From NCBI RefSeq assembly GCF_033473495.1, contig NC_088935.1, forward strand, positions 3,720,001 to 3,784,000: 64,000 nt of DNA. Direction: 5' to 3'. How positions within the stretch are numbered: the stretch's first letter is position 1; each line of letters begins with the position of its first letter. The DNA is from Cercospora beticola. Lineage: Eukaryota; Ascomycota; Dothideomycetes; Mycosphaerellales; Mycosphaerellaceae. A program made the position numbers and the translations under genes. Shown here piece after piece: positions 30,256-40,135 of the stretch. The notes under the pieces are model-generated. The model made no database searches, had not been told where the DNA came from, and saw nothing but the letters and a program-made list of their open reading frames with translations.

Positions 30256-31703
30256 ATGAATCCAGTCCCGTTCTCCGAAGCCCCTTGGCTGCGCATGCCC
30301 TCGCCGTTTTACGAGGAGACGCATCGGGTGTGGCAGAAGTTCTGTCGAGAATTCATTGGAGCCAATTTCACGCAATACGCGCTGCAATGGGAGAATGAAG
30401 GTGCTGTGCCAGCGGAGGTCTACAGTGAGTGGAGTCGTTGGCGCGATATCAGCAGTCTCCCCTGATCCGAAATAGGGAGCTTTGGAAAGGCGAATATGCT
30501 GGCAGCGTGCCTACCAGCGCCACTGCCCGCAAAACTACTTCGAGAGCACGGCATTACCCACATAGGACCTCTGGCTGTTGAGGATTTCGACTACACACAC
30601 ACCTCAATATTCCTGTCAGAGATGATGTCTTGCGGGCTATCCGGGCCGGTCTCTAGTCTCATTACTGGAGTCGCGTACGGCACACCTCTACTCATCGACC
30701 ATGCCCCTCAAAAGATACAGTCAGAGTTGATACCAGAGATTCTCAAAGGCAACAAGCGCATTTGCATTGCGATCACAGAGCCAGATGCTGGAAGTGATGT
30801 GGCCGGGCTACAAGCTACCGCTGTCAAATCTGCAGATGGCAAACACTATGTGGTCAATGGAGCCAAGAAATGGATAACGAATGGACTCTGGTCCGACTAC
30901 GCTAGCACTTGTGTTCGGACGGGAGGCAAAGGGCCTGGCGGCTTGTCGCTTCTGCTCGTGCCTCTTAAAAATGATGGAGTCTCCGTGCGGCGCATAGCTG
31001 TATCTGGGCGAAAATGCTCCGGAACTTCTTACATCGAGTTCGATGATGTCAAGGTACCAGTCGAGAACTTGATCGGCAAAGAAGGCAATGGCATGAAATA
31101 CATCATGGTAAGAAGCTCGCTGCATTGGTGCGGGATGCTTGCTGACAGAAACTGCAGAACAACTTCAACCACGAACGGCTGTCAATCGCGATCAACACTA
31201 CCAATCAAGCGCGCGTCGCTCTATCTTCCGCATTCGAATATGTCACCCAAAGGGAAGCATTCGGCGCGCCACTGATCAATCAGCCCGTTGTCCGAAATCG
31301 TCTCGCTCGTGCTGGAGCCAAGTTGGAAACTCAATGGGCTTGGGTCGAGAGTCTTGTTTACCAGTACAAGCATCTGCCAGCACACGAAGCAGCTTCAAAA
31401 CTTGGTGGGATGACGGCTCTGGTTAAAGCGAATGCTGGAATGGTGTTAAATGAGTGTGCAGAGTGTGCACAGATCTTATTTGGCGGCAACGGCTACACCC
31501 AAAGTGGCAAGGGGGAACTAGTGGAAAAGATCGCGAGAGAGGTGGCCGGTGTGCGCGTACCAGTGAGTAATACTCTGGGGTGGTCATATTCCACGTGCTG
31601 ACTGAATGACTATCAGGGCGGAAGCGAAGACATTATGCTGGATCTATGCATCCGACAATTATACAAAGGTTATACCAGCCAGTCGACGCCGTCGAAGCTT
31701 TAG
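30256..31703 (+). CDS. Acyl-CoA dehydrogenase with peroxisomal SKL end
   Basis: Four exons (30256-30424, 30476-31107, 31158-31562, 31617-31703), with introns of 51, 50 and 54 bp, give 430 residues. It is an FAD-dependent acyl-CoA dehydrogenase that makes a 2-enoyl-CoA. Marks are ICIAITEPDAGSDVAG, KKWITNG, LLLVPL, REAFGAPL, GGNGYTQSG, and VPGGSEDIMLD near the end. The C-terminus is TPSKL, a canonical PTS1. Peroxisomal first-step oxidation is more often done by acyl-CoA oxidases, so a dehydrogenase here needs its own electron route. Exon 1 encodes MNPVPFSEAPW and the start is well supported. Neighbours (ene-reductase, thiolase, synthetase) place it in a beta-oxidation-like pathway. Confidence 0.93.
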
Positions 31704-31780
31704 CCATGAAGATTGGACCCACGCAGACGGCATGCTCTAAATACATATGGAGCGCTGGCCTAATTCCACCAATCTCTCAT

Positions 31781-32375
31781 TCAAGACAAGATGCTCACCG
31801 GCAGGAGATCGCCAAAGCCGTAACCTACTATCTTGGTCATTAAGCATGTGTTTAAATCATACTCATGGATCTCTCTAAACTTGGTGTACGGCAGGGCGGT
31901 GAAGTCTGTCTGTCAAGGCTTCAGTCCCAAGAACTCGAGACACGGTTTGAGACTCTTACCTGAATCAAGTCAAAAGTCACCGAACCATTCTGATTTATGA
32001 TGTATGATGGATCTTCCACTCCGGAGAAGAGTGCTTGGCCACCGCCAACCAGCACAAGTCGAACGGAAGCGGCATCGATCCCGGCAGGCACTGGTACTGG
32101 CACATTCCCTCCAAGTTCGGTCGGGCTGGTTGAAAGATGATGTTAGTCAAAATATCGCCCTGTCTGGGGAAATGGGAGTCATACTACACTGTCACCACAC
32201 GAGTGACTCTAGGATCCAATGGAATCTTAGCTGCATCTTCGAATCTGTGCGTTTCAATCGTTCGCACGAGCTGCTTCACGCCTGCGAGTCGACGAGCAGG
32301 TGTGCAAGGTGCCTGTCCGACTGCTGCGCCAAAAGCCCATGTGGCAAAGGTAAGGCAGAGTGCGAGACTGATCAT
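31781..32375 (-). CDS. Small secreted protein, paralogue of the one at 42.4-43.0 kb
   Basis: Three exons (32375-32188, 32125-31960, 31909-31781) give 160 residues. The N-terminus MISLALCLTFATWAFG is a signal peptide, with cleavage likely near VGQA. The mature protein starts PCTPARRLAGVK and ends with EYDLNTCLMTK. The same order (signal peptide, CT near the start, IPL-x-P, LF-S/T-x-V, then E-F/Y-DL-x-TC) occurs in the protein at 42371-43023, which supports the exon 3 choice. An alternative acceptor 4 bp downstream would end the protein after 17 more codons and lose this motif. Function unknown. It is convergent with the acyl-CoA dehydrogenase. Confidence 0.65.
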
Positions 32376-32716
32376 TGTGTTTGGCTGTATTTGGATTGCA
32401 GCTGATCGACATTCAACGTGGACCTTCAGCACTGAATGGAAAGAGCGCAACCATAGTTCTATGTGCCCACAGTTCCAAGGGCGTTCGTCATTCCAAAGCC
32501 TCACAAGCCTCACAGTGTCGATCCGGAAACAACTCCAAGCTTACAGCCGGCTTCAGCCCGGCCAGAAAGAAACAAACATGTGAGTCCAGTGCTGCAAACA
32601 CCAAGATTGAAGTCAACCTGATAATTTTCAGATACTATACGACAGCTGATATGTACCAAACTTGCTATATGCACTTTGCAAGGCCATGTTCCGGCTACCT
32701 GTGGTACATCACGCTC

Positions 32717-33745
32717 TCAGCATGTTCCCAGGAGACCGCACGTGGCATTGCCAATAATGCCGGTCAGTGGATCTCTCAGCGCAAATGCATCTCTTAAACC
32801 TCCTGCATTCAAGTTCGGCAGGTCACGCGCGAAATCGGGAGCGTCGTTAAGGACAAGCTGTCCGATCATTGCCCCCAGAGTAACAAAATTGGTCTCCAGC
32901 AGCGATTTCTGCCACCCCTGCTCGTATGGCAACCTTTCGTTCTCTAACGATCTGTTCAGTTTTGGCTTCAATATGCAACGGGTTTACTGTAAAGCCTTAC
33001 CAAAAAGCGATTTCACGTAAGAGACCGGCGCGACTCCTGTCAATGGATCACCCATAACGCTCAAGTAAAGTGATGTCTCTCCGAGACTGAGAAAGAGCTG
33101 TCGGGGACCATATATCAGTGTGTTGGGATTGAGGCGGCGCTGGGTTTCGACTCGGCTCCAGATGGTCTGCGCAGCAACTGGAATTGTTGCTGCGTTCATG
33201 CCCTCGTAGAAATCGAGGACCTCGTTGAACACATTCTGGTTGAAGACCAGATTGTTCCCCTGGTAAATGTCCTGCCGGGATAGACTAACATCGTGCTCGA
33301 TGGGGAAGTTATGAGCGCGCAGGTCGTCAAGGTTGAAGGTGCCCGCCAAGGGGTCCCTGTTGGCAAGTGTTGCTGTCTGTCCTACGAGAAGGCCGAAATC
33401 TGCTCCAACGTTGATGCCTTCCTTCAAGCCGGCGACCATGATGGTTGGCGTCAAATTCTTTCCATCTCGTGGGATGAAGCCTACGCTCCCATCGAAGAGA
33501 GAGTATTAGCCTCGCGGAATCGATAATTCGCGGCTCGGTTGTACCCACCATGATTTGCGAGTGAGTTGATGCCAGGACACGGAGATCGCACTAGGCTTCG
33601 GTTAGTCGTCACAAATCAGTGGCAGCATTTGACGAAAGTGCTGACCATCATTCGGACCAGGTGCTCGGTACTCATGGCCAGATGGAGCAGGTCTTGAGAG
33701 TGCAGTACACGCGAGGCTTAGGATGAGAACAAGCGACATCGACAT
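32717..33745 (-). CDS. Secreted haem-thiolate peroxidase, chloroperoxidase-like (family 2)
   Basis: Four exons (33745-33646, 33590-33549, 33480-33001, 32943-32717) splice in phase to 282 residues. MSMSLVLILSLACTALS is a signal peptide. The proximal haem-thiolate motif RSPCPGINSLANHG contains the axial Cys. The distal motif IEHDVSLSRQD carries the acid-base Glu, of EHD type as in chloroperoxidase rather than the EGD-R of unspecific peroxygenases. FENERLPYEQGW is the conserved later motif, formed across intron 3. Such enzymes use hydrogen peroxide to halogenate, peroxidise or oxygenate organic molecules outside the cell. Exon 2 is only 42 bp. Its location beside the acyl-CoA genes raises the possibility that it modifies the pathway substrate before uptake. 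Confidence 0.92.
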
Positions 33746-34045
33746 TTTGGGCAATGTTCCAGTACAGTGTAGACGATCGTGTGGGAGAAGCTCCTACTCT
33801 ATGGAAGGAGCCTATGATGTATTGTGCAGTGTGCACTCAGCATATTTACACGACGCTCAGTTGGACGGGAATTAACTTGGTCATTACGTAGTAGGTACCT
33901 CTGTGGTGCAGTCTGCAGTTAATATGGGCTCAGATCTCTTGCCTGTTTGGGCGTGACGCGACTGCAGATCAGCCGTACTTATTCCCGTCGTTGCTCCTCT
34001 TGCGTCTACCACTTCCCCTCTCGCATTCAAACAGTACAAACCGCG
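33746..34045. promoter_or_regulatory. Divergent promoter region, peroxidase / Zn2Cys6 regulator
   Basis: 300 bp between divergent start codons. No specific site was recognised. Confidence 0.4.
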
Positions 34046-36186
34046 ATGCAGTCCGACGGCCATAACGGAGCATATCCGTCCGGAACATCGTTTGAGGCCG
34101 ACGTATTCTACGCCTTGCAGTCGCTCGTGCCCCGAACCAACCATCTGGACGGCTCGAATCCGGCCCTCGAACGGACGACGACCATCCAGCAGCCTACCGG
34201 CTCGCCGTCATCGCCTCGAGCGCCGAAGACCAGGTTCAAGCCTACGCTCAATTGCGATCAGTGCGTGCAACGCAAGACCAAGTGCGATCGAGCTCGGCCC
34301 TCATGTCTTGGCTGGTACGCCAATTGTGCTCTCCCTTGTGCAGCAGACGTTCACTGACTTGTAGAGTAGTATCAGGAGAGCGCAATCATGCACGTACCAC
34401 GCCCTTGCAGAAATCTTGCACGCTTCTGCTCCCACAGAACGCAAGTCGAAACGGCAGAAGAACAGCCATGAAAGTCAACATCATGAATCTCCGGAGCACA
34501 ACCCTGCTTCCACATCTCGAGATATCCCCTCCGGGCCCGCACACTCGTCTCACAGCGGTGGAAGCACTCCTCCTCACTCGATGATAATACATACCGCATT
34601 GAACCTTGTTCAGCATTCGATCCCGTCGCCCAAACCAGCATCTTCTGCTATGCGGATCAAGTCTCCTTCACAGCGCCGCAACATCCAGCCCCCGCCACTT
34701 ACTCACAGTGTTGCTTTGCCTCCACATTCTACAGCTGCATGGCATTCAGTATTACCCACCTTGTTGGAAGTCCCAGCAGATCACCCGTTCCGTGATAGAA
34801 GTTCGGCGGGCATATCACAAATCATGAAGGCCATGCCTTCCAAAACACAGGCTAGTACACTGTGCGACATCTATATGCGCGGCATAGACCCAATACTGCC
34901 AGTCTTGAGCTCTCACGACTTTCTTGAGGCTCATGAGGCGTTCTGGACAGAGTCGGTCTGCGATAAAAGTCAATGCGATCCGACGCAGCTTGCATTGTTC
35001 TTGGGAGTGTATGCGTGCGCTGCTCAGCAGTCCCCAGACATGGATCAACGTGACCAGGCACAGATGTTCCTGTCCGCTTGTCACGAAGCGCTTGGTATGT
35101 CGAACTATCTACAGCTACACTCAATCGGGCGAGCCCAGGTCCTGCTCCTGATCAGCCATTACTTCATCAACGATGGGCGCCTGATTGAGGCCTGGACGCT
35201 CGCTGGAATAAATCAACGTCAAGCATGTAGCCTTGGGCTTGGTCGTGCGGTCTTGGGGACGCAAGCCTGCAGGACTAGCGAAGAATGGCAAGGCGCTCAA
35301 CTTTGGGATGCTCTCAGTCATCAAGATAACATGCTCGCATGCCTCCTCAAAATGCCACGAAGCATCATTCGTGGCGTCTCTGGCCCAACACTAGGGTCCA
35401 ATCTGACTGCCGAGGGTCAGCGACTCGACGATGAAAGCCACGAGCGGAGCCAGGCAGCCACCGACCGTCGCTACCACACAGCCCTGTCGAGGATTGGAGC
35501 AGTCGCCTCCGAACACATCTGCAGTACGAATGATGCCTTTCCGTCGACTGCTACCACAAAATCAGCCGAAGCCAGACGTATCGTCGATCTACTGCAAGCG
35601 ACCTTCGATTCCTTCGAAGCCCCATTCCGAAATCTTGACGCATTTTGGGTCCAAAGTCAGGAAGACGACCGAGTTGCACGCCAGGGAGTCGAGCTGATGT
35701 CTGTGTTCCACTTCTACATGATGCTTGCTTTGCACATGAGCGAAGAAACTGCCACCACAATTCAATCGGATGAGCTCGTGCACTGTTTCCACGAAGGGCT
35801 AGCTGCATTCTTCGCACTGTCAGACCTGGACCCGAATGCAGCGCGCAAATGGTCTATCTGCCATACACTGTCGTATCTTCAAGCGGTACGTTCTCGCTCC
35901 GCCGTCCCCTGCTCAAGTAGCTCCCTAATATCTTCACGTCTTGATCGAGATACTGACTATGATTTCACAGGTGGCCCTGGGGAAGTTTCTCGGCCGTATG
36001 AGTCGTGACGAATCTAACAAAGTACCCTCCAAAAGACGCGACCCATTGCTGATGCTAGCAAAAAGCGACTTTGATCGCTACCTCGAAGCTCTGACCCGCG
36101 AATCAAATCGTGACGGGATGCTTGAACTAGCAGCTGACCGCGTGCGCCAGTTGAAAGAATTGCGAAGCAGTATCAGAGCGGTATGA
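34046..36186 (+). CDS. Zn2Cys6 fungal transcription factor
   Basis: Three exons (34046-34314, 34367-35885, 35971-36186), introns 52 and 85 bp, 667 residues. The zinc cluster is complete only after splicing: Cys70, 73, 80, 87, 90 and 98 in NCDQCVQRKTKC, PSCLGC and RRAQSC, the last two cysteine groups being separated by intron 1. A Ser/Thr/Pro-rich linker follows, then the fungal transcription factor domain (LCDIYMRGIDPILPVLS, FLGVYACAAQ, LISHYFINDGRLIEAWTLAGINQRQACSLGL). It is placed between the peroxidase and the SCP-x thiolase, and is a strong candidate for the pathway-specific regulator of the 18-42 kb block. Targets are not known. Confidence 0.92.
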
Positions 36187-36261
36187 GTATCATAACTCGA
36201 GGAGAGAAGAATACCTCAATCATATGTGGTGATCAAGTCTCGGCCTGGCCTGGCTCTGCTG

Positions 36262-37683
36262 CTAAAGACGTGCTGCAATCTTTTCAAGAGTGTCACCCAC
36301 CGCAAATTCAACTCTGTGCTTGCGGCTGCGAGCAATATCGCCTTCGGTTGGCGTCACGTATCGTGCTTCCACTGCAGGGTTGTACTGGAAGGCAGAAGTC
36401 TTCACCACTTCTTCGTTCGAAACAGGCTGGCTTGCTTTGCCGTCTGCTCTTCTGTACACAGTCACAACACAGCAGCCTCCTAGGCCCAGATTGTGCTGCA
36501 GTGCTACAGTCGTTGATCGACCGAGGCGGTTGTTCGCCCAGCCTCGTCTGCAAACCTGTCAGCTGTGCATTATGCGATGTTGTAGAAAGATGAACACTCA
36601 CAAATGCCATGTTAGTTCCGCGCACTGAGCGACACCAGTCGCGCCGAGCGGATGGCCTTTGGAGATCAGGCCGCCAGACGGATTGAGGAGTGGCCCTTGG
36701 CCTCCACGAGCAACACTGCCTTCTCGAACCATCTTGTGGGCTTCACCAGGAGCGCAAAGTCCAAGTCCATCCAGCAGAATGAGCTCGTTCGTCGAAAAAC
36801 AGTCGTGGACTTCGCATACACCAACATCCTTTGCAGTCACACCAGCTTCTGCAAGCGCGGCCTTCGCGGCCTTCTTGGTCATCCCGAATCCAACCAGATC
36901 CATTGAGCTTCCGGAGAAGAGTGATGGATCATCGCTCATGAGGGATTGTCCAGCCATGAGAATGGCTTGGTTCCGCTGACGAAGACCGGTGAGATACTTC
37001 CCGGATACAATGACCGCGGCCGCCGCCCCATCGCTCGTAGGACTACACTGCAATTTTGTTAAAGGAGAATGTATCATGGGCGAGTCCAGAATTTCCTGAA
37101 GCGTATATTCGGTTTGGAATTGCGCATAGGGGTTCTTCGTTGAGTTCTCATGACTGAGACGTGCGAGCTCTGCGAAGTCCTCGGCTCGTGCTCCATACCG
37201 CTCCATATATTCAAGTCCAGCGTTTGCGAAGAATTGTGCAGTCATTGGGCTCTTGAACTTGCCTCGAGTCTTGTGCATCAGGGCAGTTGAGAGCTCGACC
37301 GCGCTTGGCCGCGGATCGTCGTTCGCCAATGGGCCAGCAGCCATTTGCTCAAATCCGATCACAAGAACACAGTCCGCTGTCCCCGAACGCACGGCATTAC
37401 GAGCCATGTTTAATCCAGTCGAGCCGGTGGCGCAAGCATTGCGGGCATTGTAGATTGGGATTCCAGTCATGCCGAATTGATAGAATACACGCTGGCCTGC
37501 TGTTGACCCGCCATAACCAAAGCATGCGATACCCATTTCCACATCATCGTAATTGATACCAGCATCAATCATGGCCTTCACTCCAGCCTCGTAACCCAAT
37601 TCCGGATATTCTCGCTCCTTGCGAGGGCGCAGGAATTTGGTCATTCCCACGCCCAAAACGTACGCATCTCGTAGACCGCCCAT
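36262..37683 (-). CDS. SCP-x type thiolase without SCP2 domain, PTS1 ARL
   Basis: Two exons (37683-36602 and 36547-36262; 54-bp intron) give 455 residues. This is the thiolase part of sterol carrier protein x, which cleaves 3-oxoacyl-CoA, notably 2-methyl-branched and sterol-side-chain substrates. Marks are the nucleophile Cys84 in NARNACATGSTG, EVHDCFSTNE, NPSGGLISKGHPLGATG and the tail QHNLGLGG. No SCP2 lipid-transfer domain follows; the protein ends with a short extension and ARL, a PTS1 tripeptide. It therefore probably acts in peroxisomes as the last step of a beta-oxidation-like spiral. It is divergent from the acyl-CoA synthetase, 277 bp apart. Confidence 0.93.
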
Positions 37684-37960
37684 GTTTGCTCAGATTTGAA
37701 GCCTCCAAATGCACTGATGAGTTGAAGTATTTCGCAGGCTATCATTAATTGAAATCCGACCCAAGAAGATCGCTCCCGGAAGGATGCAGCAACTCTAACT
37801 TTCGGCTGTGAGACGGAAATAGGGAGCGCTGGCACCTAGCTGCCTCGGATAGTCACTTAGTCCTGAAATGGTTAATGAGAGGTCGATCAGATGCATCACG
37901 CCCGTCCTGAGAGTCACTTCATCAGCCTGCAGATTGCTCTCACCAGCAGTGCCAAGCACA
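37684..37960. promoter_or_regulatory. Shared promoter, SCP-x thiolase / acyl-CoA synthetase
   Basis: 277 bp between divergent starts of two PTS1 enzymes, so likely a shared control region. It carries CCTCGG at 37843-37848, the core site known for FarA/FarB and CTF1-type regulators of fatty-acid genes. Actual binding is an inference. Confidence 0.5.
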
Positions 37961-39793
37961 ATGGCGCCCTTTCTCGCTGAGACGGTAGTTCAGTGAGTGC
38001 TATATCGTCGGGACTCGAATTACTGCAAACCAGGCTGATTATTTACAGCATTCCCTCGAAAGACATTCTGTCGTGGTACTTTGATCATCCACGCTTCGAT
38101 CAGAACAGGCAAATTTACGTGGATGCCGCGGACACTAACAAGTTCTGGACTGCAGAGCAATGTCGGAATGCCATTCGACAATTTGCGGCAGGTTTCCAGC
38201 ACGTAGGACTACAAGCACAGGAGACGGTGTGCATTCATGCTTTTAACAGCATCAACTATCCGGTGCTGGTCAACGGGATTGTGGCAGCTGGTGGTGTTTT
38301 CACGGGCAGCAATCCAGCATATACGTACGTACATACCAGCATGATTCTCATGATCGATCTTTTTTCTAGTATCACTAAAATCTGGAAAGCCTCCATGAGC
38401 TCATACACCATCTGAGAACATCGAAAACCAAGTTTGCTGTTGTGGAGCCGGAACTGTTACCTACATTCCTTGAGGCAGCAAAGCATGCCTCCATCGATCG
38501 AAATCGTATCTTCGCATTCTCTGAGACTAGCTACAACGATGTCAGAAGCTGGACAGAGTTGAGAAGGCACGGAGAAAGAGATTGGCCTCGAATCGACGAC
38601 CAAAAGACTGCCAGTGCAACTCTCGCAGCTCTACTGTTCAGCTCGGGAACCACAGGTCAACCTAATCCTCACATGCTATACCCAGGCTTTCATCTGACTT
38701 CTTACAGGCCTGCCAAAAGCAGCTATGCTGTCACATTACAATTTCGTCGCTCAATACACGGTTCTAGGTGACATGAAGGGCGTAGGGTGGCAGAAACGAC
38801 GCCTCATAGCCCTCCCTATGTTTCATGCCTCCACAGTGCCAAGTGTACATTTCAATCCCCTCTATACCGGCGACACAATGTACATAGCGAGGCGGTTTGA
38901 GCTCGAAAGTTTCATGCGGGATACTGAGAGATATGGCATTACCGACATCAGTCTGGTACCGCCTATCATCAACCGTATCCTATCGTCCCCGATTCGCCAC
39001 AAGTACTCGCTCAAAGGCATTCGAAATGCTCAAAGTGGAGCCGCACCTCTCGATTCCGCCACGCAGGCTCGATTCAAAGAATTACTGCCAGAGTCAACAC
39101 CGCTGACACAGGTCTGGGGCATGACCGAGACAGTCGCGACGTGCTGCATGACACCATATACCGATGGACACGAAACCACTGGAAGTGTCGGCAAAATGGC
39201 ACCAAATATCGACATCAAACTATGTGACAACGATGGGAACGATATCACTGCGGACAACGTTCGGGGCGAGATATGCATCAGAGGTCCGGTGGTCATTGCA
39301 GGATACTTTCACAACGGAGAGGCAAACAAGCGGGATTGGGATTCGGATGGTTTCTTCCACACTGGAGACATTGCTTGTAAGCAATCACAAACATCTCGAC
39401 TAGAGTAACGACATGCTGACGAGTATAGATCGTGATGAGAAAACAAAACTCTGGTACATTGTCGATCGCAAGAAAGAGCTCATCAAAGTCAGGGGCTTTC
39501 AAGTCGCTCCTTCTGAGATCGAAGGAGTGCTGGTGAGCCATCCCGACATTTCTGATGCAGGTGTTATTGGAGTGCTGCACAATGGGGAAGAGCAGCCTCG
39601 TGCGTATGTTGTCAGCTCTACGAAAGATAAATCAGGTATTGAGTCGTATCTTGCGGAGAAACTGGCGAAGTACAAGCAATGCACGGGAGGCATTATTTTC
39701 GTTGACGAGATTCCCAAAACTGCCAGTGGAAAGATACTGCGGCGAACTCTGAGAGAGTGGGCTTCCAAAAAGGAGCCCGGAAGCAGACTTTAG
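37961..39793 (+). CDS. 4CL-like acyl-CoA synthetase, PTS1 SRL
   Basis: Five exons (37961-37992, 38049-38324, 38390-38655, 38708-39376, 39429-39793), introns 52-65 bp, 535 residues. An AMP-forming acid:CoA ligase of the 4-coumarate-CoA-ligase-like group. The P-loop SSGTTGLPKA is formed across intron 3. VWGMTETVATC, GFFHTGD, YIVDRKKELIKVRGFQV and the C-terminal PKTASGKILRR, with the catalytic Lys, are all intact. It ends GSRL, a canonical PTS1, so it probably activates its acid in peroxisomes. Exon 1 is only 32 bp (MAPFLAETVV). Fungal relatives accept medium-chain, branched or phenylpropenoic acids; the substrate cannot be read from sequence. Confidence 0.93.
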
Positions 39794-40135
39794 TTGGAGA
39801 TAGTGAAGTATAGCTACAGTCTCCAACAGCTTTGCGGGATTCTCATTTTCTTGAGCAAACGCTTGATTTTTCTTTGTCTTCTTTCGTTGGTCCAAAGCTG
39901 CAGGATGCTTTGCTGTATTGACGATCATCGAATTTCCCCGCTAGGATGGTCAACTCATTCCCGAGGTCTGGATATGGGAATATAGCGATGATCTTTGAGT
40001 TCCCGATCAACCCGTTAGTGCCAAGCACAACTTTCCAGCAAAACCTCTGTGCTGACCACTGTTCTCGAGATTGGAAAGTCTCGATACTACAGAAATTATC
40101 AAGGCTGAAACGCCATAGCTCATGAATAGGCGACC
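39794..40135. promoter_or_regulatory. Upstream region of the Fox2-like gene
   Basis: 342 bp between synthetase stop and the next start. CCGAGG lies at 39961-39966, 170 bp before the ATG. Confidence 0.4.
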
